DNA of 64,000 nt, from positions 1 to 64,000 of the forward strand of contig JAJTFH010000001.1 of assembly GCA_021298395.1 (NCBI GenBank). The letters are read 5' to 3'. A program made the position numbers and the translations under genes. The notes below the pieces were generated by a model that was not told where the DNA came from, did not search any database, and worked only from the letters and a program-made list of their open reading frames with translations. Shown in pieces: positions 9,223 to 17,903 of the stretch. Positions within the stretch are counted from its first letter, which is position 1. Each line of letters starts with the position of its first letter. Source of the DNA: Gemmatimonadota bacterium (GTDB taxonomy: Bacteria; Gemmatimonadota; Gemmatimonadetes; Gemmatimonadales; Gemmatimonadaceae).

Positions 9223-11144
9223 TCCCCGACGAGGTGGTCGAACAGGTCAGCCAACAGGCCGACATCGTCGCCATCATCGGCGAGCATGTGAAGCTCAAGA
9301 AGACGGGCTCCGTCTGGCGTGGGCCCTGCCCGTTCCATCAGGGGAAGGGGCCGAACTTCTCCGTGGTCCCGGGGCGCGGGTACACCTGCTTCGTCTGCGG
9401 GGAGAAGGGCTCGGTCTTCACCTTCCTGCAGAAGCGGCTGGGGATGAGCTTCGTGGACGCGGTGAAGCTCGCCGGGGCGAAGGCGGGGATCGAGGTGCAG
9501 GAGGTGCAGCGTCGGCGCGAGGGCCCCGATCCGCGCGAGCCGCTCTGGGAGTTGCAGGCGGCGACCTCCGAATTCTTCCAGAAGACCCTGTGGGACGCGC
9601 CGCAGGGGAGTGCCGCGCGCGACTATCTCGCCTCTCGCGATGTGTCACGCGACTTGGCGACACGGTTCGGGCTCGGGTTCGCTTCGCGGGACGGCGAGGC
9701 GTTGCGCACCTATCTGCACGGCCTCGGCTATGACGATGCGCGGCTCACTGCCGCGGGACTCTATCTCCCCCTCGAGGGGAGCGACCAGCTCAAGGCGCGT
9801 TTCCGAGACCGCCTCATCTTCCCGATCCTGGATCAGTCGGGGCACACCGTGGGATTCGGCGGACGTCTCCTCGGACCGGGGGAGCCGAAGTACCTCAACT
9901 CGGCGGAGTCCGAGGTCTTCAACAAGGGGAAGCTCCTCTACCACCTCGGCGCGGCGCGGAATGCGATTCGCAAGGACGATCGCGTCGTGATCGTCGAGGG
10001 GTACTTCGACGCCTTGCGACTCGTCTCGGTCGGGGTCGAGGGGGTCGTCGCCCCGATGGGGACGGCGCTCACCGACGCGCAGGCCGAGCTCCTCGGGCGC
10101 TTCACGCGGCAGGTGGTGCTCTGCTACGACTCCGACGGACCGGGCCAGAAGGCGACCTTCCGCGCGGCGGATCTCCTCCTCGCCAAGGGATTCGTCGTCC
10201 GCGTGGTCACGCTGCCGGAGGGGGAGGATCCCGATACCTTCGCGCGGAGCCAGGGCGGGGCGGCGGTGTCGCGTCTGCTCGACGAGGCGATGGATGTCTT
10301 CGATCGGAAGGTCCAGCTGCTCGAGCGCGCGGGGTGGTTCGCCGATCTCCAACACAAGCGGCAGGCCCTCGATCGGCTCCTCCCGACCATCCGCGCGGCG
10401 AGTGATCCGGTGACGCGCGACCTCTACCTCGCGCGGGCGGCGGAGGCGGCGGGTGTGGCGCGCGAGGCACTGGTGGCGGAGCTGCATGCGGTCCGGCGCG
10501 GGAGCGGGCCGCGTGCGGCGGTCCAACGGCCATCACGTGGGGATGCCACGGCGCCCGACGCGTACGGGGGTGGCCCCGGGGCCGCACCGACGCGCGACGC
10601 TCTGCCGACCGGGCCGTATCGCTCGGGCGTCGAACAGGGGAATGCGGAGCAGGTGCTGCTCCGGGTGGTCCTCACGCAGCCGATGTGGCGCGATCATGTG
10701 ATCGAGGAGCTGGGGAAGCTCGAAGAGTCGGAGCGGCCGGCCAGCGTCGACTTCGGAGGCGATGAGACCGATGGGTTCGGGGAGTCGGCATCGCTCGCCC
10801 TCCGGGACCCGGTCTATGGTATGATCTACCGAGCCCTCCTGATGGTGGGTGAGGCGCTCTCGGCGGAGGCGATCGCCGAGCATCTCGATCCCCTCGCGAT
10901 CCGGGTCTACGAGGAGCTCCGGGCCGATCCGCAGGCGGTCGTCGACGCTCGGGCGAGCGTGGCCGACGCCCTCCGCCAGCTCCGGGGACGGTCGGTTGAT
11001 GCCCGTCTCCGGGCGCTGGAATCCCTCCTCCCATTGGCCGACGCCGCCGAGAAGGACGCCCTGACCCTGCAGATCAAGCGACTTGCCGACGAGAAGCGCT
11101 CGCTCGGCGTGCAGCACTGGGGGATGGTCCGTCGGTCGCGCTGA
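9219..11144 (+). CDS. dnaG: DNA primase DnaG
   Basis: Synthesises RNA primers for chromosome replication. The protein is 641 residues. The N-terminal CHC2 zinc finger is seen as CPFH followed by CFVC (about residues 37-63). The RNA-polymerase core contains YLNSAESEVFNKG, and the TOPRIM catalytic motifs are EGYFDALRL and DSDGPGQKA. The C-terminal third, predicted to contact the DnaB helicase, is alanine/arginine-rich and poorly conserved as usual. The GTG at 9219 overlaps the mutS2 stop and places the conserved IPDEVVEQV immediately after the start. Its position downstream of rpsU/yqeY resembles the macromolecular-synthesis operon of many bacteria, though no rpoD follows here. Confidence 0.96.
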   Translation: MIPDEVVEQVSQQADIVAIIGEHVKLKKTGSVWRGPCPFHQGKGPNFSVVPGRGYTCFVCGEKGSVFTFLQKRLGMSFVDAVKLAGAKAGIEVQEVQRRREGPDPREPLWELQAATSEFFQKTLWDAPQGSAARDYLASRDVSRDLATRFGLGFASRDGEALRTYLHGLGYDDARLTAAGLYLPLEGSDQLKARFRDRLIFPILDQSGHTVGFGGRLLGPGEPKYLNSAESEVFNKGKLLYHLGAARNAIRKDDRVVIVEGYFDALRLVSVGVEGVVAPMGTALTDAQAELLGRFTRQVVLCYDSDGPGQKATFRAADLLLAKGFVVRVVTLPEGEDPDTFARSQGGAAVSRLLDEAMDVFDRKVQLLERAGWFADLQHKRQALDRLLPTIRAASDPVTRDLYLARAAEAAGVAREALVAELHAVRRGSGPRAAVQRPSRGDATAPDAYGGGPGAAPTRDALPTGPYRSGVEQGNAEQVLLRVVLTQPMWRDHVIEELGKLEESERPASVDFGGDETDGFGESASLALRDPVYGMIYRALLMVGEALSAEAIAEHLDPLAIRVYEELRADPQAVVDARASVADALRQLRGRSVDARLRALESLLPLADAAEKDALTLQIKRLADEKRSLGVQHWGMVRRSR

Positions 11145-11186
11145 CCCCATCTTTCCTTCCTCTCCTCTCTCCCCATCGATCCCTTC

Positions 11187-11888
11187 ATGTCCGATCTTCG
11201 CGCCCTGCTCGCCCTCCAAGACGACGACCTCGCCATCCATGTGCTGGAGCAGCGCCTCGCCGCACTCGAGCCGCGCATCCGCGAGCTCGATACCCGGCGG
11301 CAACGGATCGTCGACACCATGGAGCGCCAGTCGACGGCGTTGCAGGCGGAGGAGAAGAAGCAGGCCTTCCTGCGCGACAAGATCGCGGAGCACCGGGAGC
11401 TGATCGCCCGCAACCAGGCACAGCTCGATGCGGTGAAGACGATGCGCCAAGCGACGGCCGCCGCAGCCCAGATGGATCAGGCGAAGCGGATCGTCGCGGG
11501 AGAGGAGAGCGATCTCCACGTCATCACCCGACGCGTGGAGGAGCTCCGCGCGGGGCGCGCGGCCTCGACCGCCGACCTCGAGGCGTGTGAGGCGGAGCAG
11601 GCGACGGCGCGCGGTGAGGTGGCGACGGAGCGTGCGTCGATCGATGGCGAGCTCGCGGTCGCTCGCGCTACGCGTGACGAGACGGCGAAGGCCGTTCCCG
11701 CCGGGCTGCGGAGCCGCTACGACCGCATCCGCAACGCCAAGCGCGTGCATGTGGTGGTCGCCCTCAACGCCCTTGCCTGCGGCGCCTGTGACACCGCGAT
11801 CCCGATGCAGCGTCGACATGCGATGATGTCGGGGACGGCGATCGAGCTCTGTGAGGCGTGCGGTGTCCTGATGTATCACGCGGTGTGA
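11187..11888 (+). CDS. Coiled-coil hairpin protein with C4 zinc ribbon
   Basis: This matches the widespread family of small proteins with a long antiparallel coiled-coil hairpin and a C-terminal zinc ribbon. Its function is not established; roles in trafficking, cell-wall or nucleic-acid processes have been suggested for relatives. The 233-residue protein is almost entirely heptad-rich helix up to about residue 170, then a PAGLRSRYDRIRNAK segment, then two CxxC knuckles (CGACD near 196 and CEACG near 221). It sits between dnaG and recJ. The gap before it (42 bases) holds a CATCTT hexamer at 11148-11153 that could be a -10 box, but no good -35 is visible. The stop overlaps the recJ start. Confidence 0.8.
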   Translation: MSDLRALLALQDDDLAIHVLEQRLAALEPRIRELDTRRQRIVDTMERQSTALQAEEKKQAFLRDKIAEHRELIARNQAQLDAVKTMRQATAAAAQMDQAKRIVAGEESDLHVITRRVEELRAGRAASTADLEACEAEQATARGEVATERASIDGELAVARATRDETAKAVPAGLRSRYDRIRNAKRVHVVVALNALACGACDTAIPMQRRHAMMSGTAIELCEACGVLMYHAV

Positions 11889-13624
11889 GCCGGAGTCGGC
11901 CGGCCTCCCGCTGGCTCCCACCGGCGACGGCGCCGGCGGCAATCGCCGAGGCGCTGGCCGGAGCGCTCACCCCATCGGGGGACCAACCGGGGAAACAGGC
12001 GGTCCCTCTCGCCATCTGTCAGCTCCTCGCGGCACGCGGGATCCATTCCGTCGATGTGGCCAGGCGCTTCCTGCGCCCGTCGCTCGACCAGGTGGAATCC
12101 CCTGAGGCGATGATCGATCTCCCGCGCGCGGCGGACCGTCTCGCGCGCGCGGTGGAGCGCGGGGAACCGATCCTCGTGCATGGCGACTACGACGTGGATG
12201 GGATCTGCTCCACGACCGTCATGACCAAGGTCCTGCGCGGACTCGGCGGGGTCGTCACCCCGTTCATCCCCGACCGGATCACCGATGGATACGACCTCGG
12301 GCCGGCGGGGATCGCCGCGGCGCACCGTATCGGGGCGAAGGTGGTCCTGACCTGTGACTGCGGCACCTCAGCGGTCGAGTCGGCGGCGGCGCTCCGAGCA
12401 GCCAAGATCGACCTGATCATCACGGATCACCACCTGCCCGGGGGCGCGCTCCCTGAGGCGTTCGCGGTGGTGAACCCCAAGCGGGCGGATTGTCCGTCGG
12501 TCGATAAGGATCTCGCCGCGGTCGGGGTGGCGTACAAGCTCGCGCGGGCCGTGGTCGCACGCTGTGGTGGCGATCCCGCGGCGGTGGACGATCTGCTCGA
12601 CCTCGTCGCACTGGCGACGATCGCCGACGTGGCGCCGTTGCGTGGGGAGAATCGCGTCTTCGCTCGCCTTGGGTTGAAGCAGTTGGCGGCGAGTTCGCAT
12701 CCCGGTATCCGGTCCCTGCTGCGTGCGGCACGCCTCGATGGGAAGCCACTCACGGCGGGGCGCGTAGGATTTACGCTCGCGCCGCGTCTCAACGCGCTCG
12801 GCCGACTCGGGCAGGCGATCCGTGGGGTGGAGCTGCTGCTGGCCGAAGATGAAGCGACCGCCAATGTCATCGCGCGCGAGTGCGAGGAGCTCAACGCCGA
12901 GCGGCAGGCGATGAACCGGCAGATGCTCGACGAGGCGATGCGTCGGGTGGAGCAGCTCGATCTCGATGCGACCTGGGGGATCGTCCTCGCGCAGGAGGGG
13001 TGGCATCCCGGGGTGATCGGGATCGTCGCCTCGCGCTTGGTGGAGGCCACCTCGCGTCCGGTGATGATGGTCGCCGTGCACGATGGAGTGGGGAAGGGCT
13101 CTGGGCGATCGATCTCCGCCCTCGACCTCCACGGCGTGTTGCACGACTGCGCCGATCTCCTGGTGCGCTTCGGAGGGCACCGGGCGGCCGCGGGGATCAC
13201 CATCGAGGCGGCGCGACTCCGTGCGTTCAGCGAGTGCTTCAACGAGCAGGTGCGGTCGCGACTCACCGCGGAGGATCTGGTGCCGACCCTCCGCACCGAT
13301 CTCGAGCTCCCGATCGACGCGATCGATGAGACCCTCGATCGGGGGCTCCGGCATCTGGAGCCGTTCGGGGTGGGGAATCCCGGGCCGATCTTCGTCTCCC
13401 GTGGGGTGAAGGTGGCGCAGGGGCCGCGTCGGATCGGGACCGAAGGGGTCAAGCTCGGGCTCGAGACACCGGGCGGATCACTCGAGGGGATCTGTTGGGA
13501 TGGGGCGCGCGCCAAGGGGCTCGCCGTCGGCGCGACGGTCGACATCGCCTACAAGCTCGAAGCCAACGAGTATCAGGGCCGTCGCACGCTGCAGGCGGTG
13601 ATCCAGGATCTCCGGCATGGGTGA
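11885..13624 (+). CDS. recJ: Single-stranded-DNA-specific exonuclease RecJ
   Basis: 5'-3' single-strand exonuclease used in recombination and repair. The protein is 579 residues with the DHH phosphoesterase motifs in order: VHGDYDVDG (motif I), TCDCGTS (II), ITDHHLPG (DHH motif III) and the later LATIADVAPL aspartate. The DHHA1 domain follows with FGGHRAAAGITI, then the C-terminal OB domain (LEPFGVGNPGP). The GTG at 11885 overlaps the preceding stop (GTGA). In-frame starts further upstream lie inside the zinc-ribbon gene and lack homology. The last seven bases overlap rsmD, so the two are probably translationally coupled. Confidence 0.95.
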   Translation: MSRSRPASRWLPPATAPAAIAEALAGALTPSGDQPGKQAVPLAICQLLAARGIHSVDVARRFLRPSLDQVESPEAMIDLPRAADRLARAVERGEPILVHGDYDVDGICSTTVMTKVLRGLGGVVTPFIPDRITDGYDLGPAGIAAAHRIGAKVVLTCDCGTSAVESAAALRAAKIDLIITDHHLPGGALPEAFAVVNPKRADCPSVDKDLAAVGVAYKLARAVVARCGGDPAAVDDLLDLVALATIADVAPLRGENRVFARLGLKQLAASSHPGIRSLLRAARLDGKPLTAGRVGFTLAPRLNALGRLGQAIRGVELLLAEDEATANVIARECEELNAERQAMNRQMLDEAMRRVEQLDLDATWGIVLAQEGWHPGVIGIVASRLVEATSRPVMMVAVHDGVGKGSGRSISALDLHGVLHDCADLLVRFGGHRAAAGITIEAARLRAFSECFNEQVRSRLTAEDLVPTLRTDLELPIDAIDETLDRGLRHLEPFGVGNPGPIFVSRGVKVAQGPRRIGTEGVKLGLETPGGSLEGICWDGARAKGLAVGATVDIAYKLEANEYQGRRTLQAVIQDLRHG

Positions 13625-14192
13625 GCTACGGATCGTCGCGGGGGCATGGCGTGGGCGGCGCATCGCGGTGCCGCGTGGGGCGGTGCGGCCCACGGCGGAC
13701 CGAGTGCGCGAGGCGTGGCTGAGCATCGTCGCCCCCGCGCTCGATGGCGCGCGGGTCCTCGACCTCTGCGCGGGCTCGGGGGCGCTCGCGCTCGAGGCAC
13801 TGTCGCGTGGGGCCGAGCACGCCGACTTCGTCGAGAAGGATCCCAAGGTGCTGACGACGCTGCGTGCCAACCTCGCGACGCTTGGCGCGGAGGCGAGGGC
13901 GACGGTGCATCGCAGCGAGGCGGGACGATTCCTCGAGACGGAGGTGGGGCTGGTCAGGTCCGACGCCCCCGCTGCGCCGGCGCCCCGTTGGGACGTCGCC
14001 TTCGCCGACCCACCGTACCACCACGGGACGGCCACCGCGCTCGCCGAACGCTGGCTCCGCGCCCCGTTCGCAGCGATCTTTGGCATCGAACACGAGGCCG
14101 AGCTCACCCTCCCCGACTCGGTGGCGCCGGCCTCGTCCGATCGTCGTCTGTACGGCGACACCGCCCTCACCATCTACCGCACCGGTCCCTGA
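13617..14192 (+). CDS. rsmD: 16S rRNA (guanine966-N2)-methyltransferase RsmD
   Basis: Methylates G966 of 16S rRNA during small-subunit assembly. The 191-residue protein is of usual length and shows the RsmD opening (MGELRIVAGAWRGRRI), the VRPTADRVREA segment, the SAM-binding loop VLDLCAGSGALALEALSRGA and the catalytic FADPPY motif. Its ATG lies within the end of recJ, and coaD starts one base after its stop; the rsmD-coaD pair is one of the most conserved bacterial gene neighbourhoods. Confidence 0.96.
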   Translation: MGELRIVAGAWRGRRIAVPRGAVRPTADRVREAWLSIVAPALDGARVLDLCAGSGALALEALSRGAEHADFVEKDPKVLTTLRANLATLGAEARATVHRSEAGRFLETEVGLVRSDAPAAPAPRWDVAFADPPYHHGTATALAERWLRAPFAAIFGIEHEAELTLPDSVAPASSDRRLYGDTALTIYRTGP

Positions 14193-14193
14193 G

Positions 14194-14718
14194 ATGCCCA
14201 AGGTCGCGCTCTATGCCGGCAGCTTCGACCCCATCACCAACGGTCACGCCGATCTGATCCGGCGCTCCCTTGGCTTCGTCGACCGGTTGGTCGTGGGGGT
14301 CGCGGTGAACATCGCGAAGCAACCGCTCTTCACCGTCGAGGAGCGGATGACGCTCATTCGATCGGCGCTCGATGAGGATCCGCGGATCGAGGTCCGGTCG
14401 TTCAGCGGGTTGGTGGTGACCTTCGCGCGTGAGGCGGGGGCGCAGGTCGTCCTGCGTGGGCTCCGCGCCGTCGCCGACTTCGAATACGAATACCAGATGG
14501 CGCTGATGAATCGGCATCTCGCCCCGCAGCTGGAGACGATGTTCATGGTCCCCTCGCTCGAGGTGAGCTATGTGAGCTCCTCGCTGGTGCGCGAGGTCGC
14601 GCGCTTCGGCGGGGAGATCGACCAGCTCGTGCATCCCGCCGTCGCCCAGGCGCTCCGCGCGAAGTTCGCCGGTGGCTCGCCCACCGGCGCGTCCACTTCC
14701 CCCTCTGTCGCACGCTGA
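14194..14718 (+). CDS. coaD: Phosphopantetheine adenylyltransferase CoaD
   Basis: Penultimate step of coenzyme A synthesis: 4'-phosphopantetheine plus ATP gives dephospho-CoA. The 174-residue protein begins with the nucleotidyltransferase motif YAGSFDPITNGHADLIRRS, which contains the TNGH variant of the HxGH signature, and carries VLRGLRAVADFEYEYQMALMNR and the C-terminal VSYVSSSLVREVA loop. I chose the ATG at 14194, directly after the rsmD stop; the long in-frame extension upstream overlaps rsmD and is not homologous. Only the last residues beyond KFAGG are variable. Confidence 0.96.
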   Translation: MPKVALYAGSFDPITNGHADLIRRSLGFVDRLVVGVAVNIAKQPLFTVEERMTLIRSALDEDPRIEVRSFSGLVVTFAREAGAQVVLRGLRAVADFEYEYQMALMNRHLAPQLETMFMVPSLEVSYVSSSLVREVARFGGEIDQLVHPAVAQALRAKFAGGSPTGASTSPSVAR

Positions 14719-14720
14719 TC

Positions 14721-15053
14721 ATGACCCTCGATGCCAATCTCCACGGTGACGTCCTCGTCATCGCGCTCCACGGCCAGTTGATCGTCGGCAACCGCCAGGC
14801 GCTCAAGCAGCGCGTCCTGGACGACATCGAGGCGGGGACCCGCAAGGTCGTCGTCGACTTCGGCAACACCGGCTACATCGACAGCTCCGGCCTCGGCGTG
14901 CTCGTCTCGCTCGCGAAGCGGTTGCGCGAGCTCGGCGGTGATCTCCGCCTCGCCAACCTCAACGCCGATCTGCGCACGCTCTTCGAGCTCACCAAGCTCG
15001 ACTCGCTCTTTCAGATCGCCGACTCCCGCGAGCAGGCGCTGGCCAGCTTCTAG
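14721..15053 (+). CDS. STAS-domain anti-sigma factor antagonist (SpoIIAA/RsbV type)
   Basis: Small partner-switching protein whose phosphorylation state decides whether an anti-sigma kinase is free or sequestered. The 110-residue protein is one STAS domain. The key motif GYIDSSGLGVLVSLAKRL, with the phosphorylatable serine of DSSGL, is intact near residue 53, so it should be a functional switch rather than a degenerate relative. It starts two bases after the coaD stop and is followed with no gap by an anti-sigma kinase and a PP2C phosphatase. Together these three form a complete Rsb/SpoIIAB-like module. No sigma factor gene lies beside it. Confidence 0.9.
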   Translation: MTLDANLHGDVLVIALHGQLIVGNRQALKQRVLDDIEAGTRKVVVDFGNTGYIDSSGLGVLVSLAKRLRELGGDLRLANLNADLRTLFELTKLDSLFQIADSREQALASF

Positions 15054-15473
15054 ATGGTGTCCACCTCGGCGCTCGACTTTCGTATCCCGAGCGACCTCGC
15101 GCAGATCGAGGCGATCGTGGCGCAGGTCGTCCATCGCTGCCGCGAGTGTCGCTTCGATGCCCGGCAGCTGAGTCTCAACGTCCCCGTCGCGCTCACAGAG
15201 GCGATCGCGAACGCCATGCTCCGCGGGAATGGGGAGGATGCGGCGAAGGAGGTGCGCATCCGCGCCGAGGTCTCGGAGGCGCGCCTCGTGGTCGAGGTCG
15301 AGGACGAGGGGCAGGGGTTCGACCTTGACGCCTGCTGCGATGACCCGACGACGCCAGAGAACCTCGAGCGAGAGGATGGGCGCGGGCTCTTCCTGATGCG
15401 GACGCTGATGGACGAGGTGGTGCAGGTCGAGGGATCGTCGAACGTGGTACGGCTCACCCTGCGGCGTCGCTGA
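15054..15473 (+). CDS. Anti-sigma regulatory serine kinase (RsbW/SpoIIAB-like HATPase)
   Basis: A GHKL ATPase-fold protein predicted to bind a target (usually a sigma factor) and to phosphorylate the STAS partner encoded just upstream. The 139-residue length is typical. Visible motifs are the N box LTEAIANAMLRGN, the G1 box VEDEGQGFD, and the G2 region EDGRGLFLMRTLMDEV. The ATG directly abuts the STAS gene's stop codon, implying translational coupling and matched stoichiometry. The sequence cannot show whether it controls a sigma factor or another regulator. Confidence 0.9.
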   Translation: MVSTSALDFRIPSDLAQIEAIVAQVVHRCRECRFDARQLSLNVPVALTEAIANAMLRGNGEDAAKEVRIRAEVSEARLVVEVEDEGQGFDLDACCDDPTTPENLEREDGRGLFLMRTLMDEVVQVEGSSNVVRLTLRRR

Positions 15474-15480
15474 GCGCGTC

Positions 15481-17082
15481 GTGAGCCATCTCTCGCGCGT
15501 CCTCGAGGCCTTCGCCGTCGCGCAGGGCGGGAGTGCCGTGGTGTGGATGGAGTCCCCTCGGACGGGCGCGCTCGATGTCGTCGCGGCGGCGGGTGGCGAG
15601 GTGACGCCTCCTGACATCGCGTTGCTGACCGACGAGGCCACGCCGCGTGAGCGCCCCACCGCGCTCGGTCCGCAGTGGATCACGCGCATCCCAGGGCGCA
15701 CACCAGCCTGGCTCGGGGTGGGAGCGGTGCCGGGGACCGATACGGATGTCGTGCGATGGGTCCCGATGCTCGCCGAGATGCTCGCGCCGATCCTGCAGAG
15801 CCAGTGGGAGGCGCAGCGCGCCACCGATGAGCTCGCCGAGCGCTACGAGGAGATCAATCTCCTCTATTCGATCAGCGATATCCTCGGACGCACCGTGACC
15901 TTGGAGCAGATGGCGCGCACGATCCTGCTCGAGGTGGCCGAGACCGTGGGGGCCGAGTACGGCGCGATCCATACGCATGACCCTGCGTCTGGGGTGTTGC
16001 GACCCGTCGCGGCGCTTCGCCTCTCGCCGGCGATGGAGGCCTCGGTGATCCCGACCGATCATCCGGTGAGCGTGCCGGCGCGGGTCTACCGCACGCGGAA
16101 CGCCCTCGTGGTCGATGCGGGGGTGCTCGAGAGCGAGTACGAGGCGGCGTTCCGCGACGGGGCGATGCTCTCGGTGCCGATCAACTGGACGGCGCCCGGG
16201 GGTGGGGTCACCCTCGGCGTGGTCTCACTCTCTGGCCGGCGCAGCGGCACGGCGTTCACCGCGGGCGATGAGAAGCTCGTCGCCGCGGTCGGGTCGCAGA
16301 TCGGGACCGCGATCCAGAATGCGCGCCTCGTACGGGCCTCGGTGGAGCGCGAGCGACTTGAGTCGGAGATGCGACTCGCGCACGATCTCCAACTCAAGTT
16401 GTTGCCGGCCGGGCAGGTGGTGGCCCCCGAGGCGCTCTGTGCCGCCCGCGTGGAGGCCGCGGAGGGGGTCGGCGGGGACTTCTATCATCTCTTCCGACTC
16501 GATGCGGGACGCACCGGGATCCTCGTCGGGGATGTCTCGGGGCATGGGTATCGGGCCGCGCTGATCATGGCGCTCGTGATGAGCGCGTCGGCGATCCACG
16601 CGCGCACGACGAGCGATCCCGCCCGCACGGTCGAGGCGCTCCTCGCGACCGTCGCCGACGAGTTGCGGGAGACGGAGATGTTTCTGAGTCTCTGCTATGC
16701 GGTGGTCGATCATGAGCGGGGCACGCTCCAGTGGACCAACACCGGGCATCCGCATGCCTTCGTGATCGATGCCGCGGGGACGGCGCATCGCCTCGAGGCG
16801 ACCGATCCCCCATTGGGGTTGGGGAGCGCGACCCTGCACGTGCGGTCGCGCCCGTGGGATCGCCAGGGCGACCTCCTCGCCCTCTTCACCGATGGCGTGA
16901 ATGACGCGCGCGACCAGGCTGGCCATGTGCTCGGCGAGGCGGCGGTCCTGCGCGTGCTCGCCGCGCGGCGCCGTGAGGTCCCGTCGCGGATCATCGATGG
17001 CGTCTTCTCCGCCGTCGAGGGGCACATGGGACGGGTCCCACCGCATGACGATCAGGCGGTCGTCGTGCTTCGTAGCGCGTGA
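15481..17082 (+). CDS. GAF-domain PP2C/SpoIIE-type serine phosphatase (RsbU/RsbP-like)
   Basis: Sensor phosphatase predicted to dephosphorylate the upstream STAS protein and so release the anti-sigma kinase from its target. The protein is 533 residues: a variable N-terminal region, a GAF sensor domain around residues 125-285, a linker helix (LESEMRLAHDLQLKLLPAG), then the SpoIIE catalytic domain. Metal-binding motifs GGDFYHLF, VGDVSGHGYRAALIMALV, NTGHPHAFV and LFTDGVNDARD are all present. The GTG start lies eight bases after the kinase stop. No transmembrane helix is seen, so the signal is likely cytoplasmic. The stop overlaps rsmA (GTGA). Confidence 0.9.
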   Translation: MSHLSRVLEAFAVAQGGSAVVWMESPRTGALDVVAAAGGEVTPPDIALLTDEATPRERPTALGPQWITRIPGRTPAWLGVGAVPGTDTDVVRWVPMLAEMLAPILQSQWEAQRATDELAERYEEINLLYSISDILGRTVTLEQMARTILLEVAETVGAEYGAIHTHDPASGVLRPVAALRLSPAMEASVIPTDHPVSVPARVYRTRNALVVDAGVLESEYEAAFRDGAMLSVPINWTAPGGGVTLGVVSLSGRRSGTAFTAGDEKLVAAVGSQIGTAIQNARLVRASVERERLESEMRLAHDLQLKLLPAGQVVAPEALCAARVEAAEGVGGDFYHLFRLDAGRTGILVGDVSGHGYRAALIMALVMSASAIHARTTSDPARTVEALLATVADELRETEMFLSLCYAVVDHERGTLQWTNTGHPHAFVIDAAGTAHRLEATDPPLGLGSATLHVRSRPWDRQGDLLALFTDGVNDARDQAGHVLGEAAVLRVLAARRREVPSRIIDGVFSAVEGHMGRVPPHDDQAVVVLRSA

Positions 17083-17903
17083 CGGCGCTCCCGCGCGCCA
17101 AGAAGCGCTTCGGTCAGCACTTCCTCACCGATCCGCGGATCCTGTCGCGGATCGCGGATGGTCTCGCGATCACGCCAACCGATACCGTGATCGAGATCGG
17201 GCCAGGGCGGGGGGCGCTCACCGAGGCGCTGCTGAGTCGAGCAGGGCGAGTGATCGCCATCGAGGTCGATCGGGACCTCGTTCCGATCCTGCGATCACGT
17301 TGGGCGGACGACCCGCGATTGATGGTGGTCGAAGGCGACGTGCTCGAGCAGGATCTCGGCGCGCTCGCCAATGGGCCCTTCCTCCTCGCGGGGAATGTGC
17401 CGTACAACATCACGACGCCGATCCTCTTCCATGCGCTCACGCGCCCACGGCCGGCGCGCGCGGTCTACCTCGTGCAGCTCGAGGTCGCTCTACGGGCGGC
17501 GGCCGCGCCCAATGATGAGGCGTTCGGTGCGCTCTCGGTGAATCTTCAGGCGGTCGCGCAGGTCGAATTACTCTTCCGCGTGCCCGCTGGCGCCTTCACT
17601 CCGCCGCCGAAGGTGGAGTCGGCGGTGATCCGCGTGACGCCGCGGCTCGATCCCGTGATCGAGGCAGATGAGGAGGAGCCGTATCGCCTGATGGTGCAGG
17701 GGGCGTTCGGGCTCCGGCGTAAGCAGCTGAAGCGCGTGGTCCGCACGCTCTGGTCGCTCGACGCCGAGCAGGCGGGGGGGGTGGTCGACCGTGCCGGGCT
17801 CGATCCCGAGGCGCGGCCAGAGACGCTCAGCCCTTCCGATTTCGCCGCGTTGCTTCGGGCCGCCCGCACGGTGGCTGGCGGCGGTGCCGTCCCGGCGCGT
17901 TAG
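17079..17903 (+). CDS. rsmA: 16S rRNA dimethyladenosine transferase RsmA (KsgA)
   Basis: Dimethylates A1518 and A1519 of 16S rRNA. The 274-residue protein shows the family hallmark KKRFGQHFLTDPRIL, the SAM loop IEIGPGRGALTEALL, VIAIEVDRDLVPIL, the catalytic GNVPYNITTPILF, and the RRKQLKRVVR helix of the C-terminal domain. The GTG start overlaps the phosphatase stop. Its last four bases overlap the end of the convergent rex gene, so there is no spacer for a terminator between them. Confidence 0.96.
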   Translation: MTALPRAKKRFGQHFLTDPRILSRIADGLAITPTDTVIEIGPGRGALTEALLSRAGRVIAIEVDRDLVPILRSRWADDPRLMVVEGDVLEQDLGALANGPFLLAGNVPYNITTPILFHALTRPRPARAVYLVQLEVALRAAAAPNDEAFGALSVNLQAVAQVELLFRVPAGAFTPPPKVESAVIRVTPRLDPVIEADEEEPYRLMVQGAFGLRRKQLKRVVRTLWSLDAEQAGGVVDRAGLDPEARPETLSPSDFAALLRAARTVAGGGAVPAR

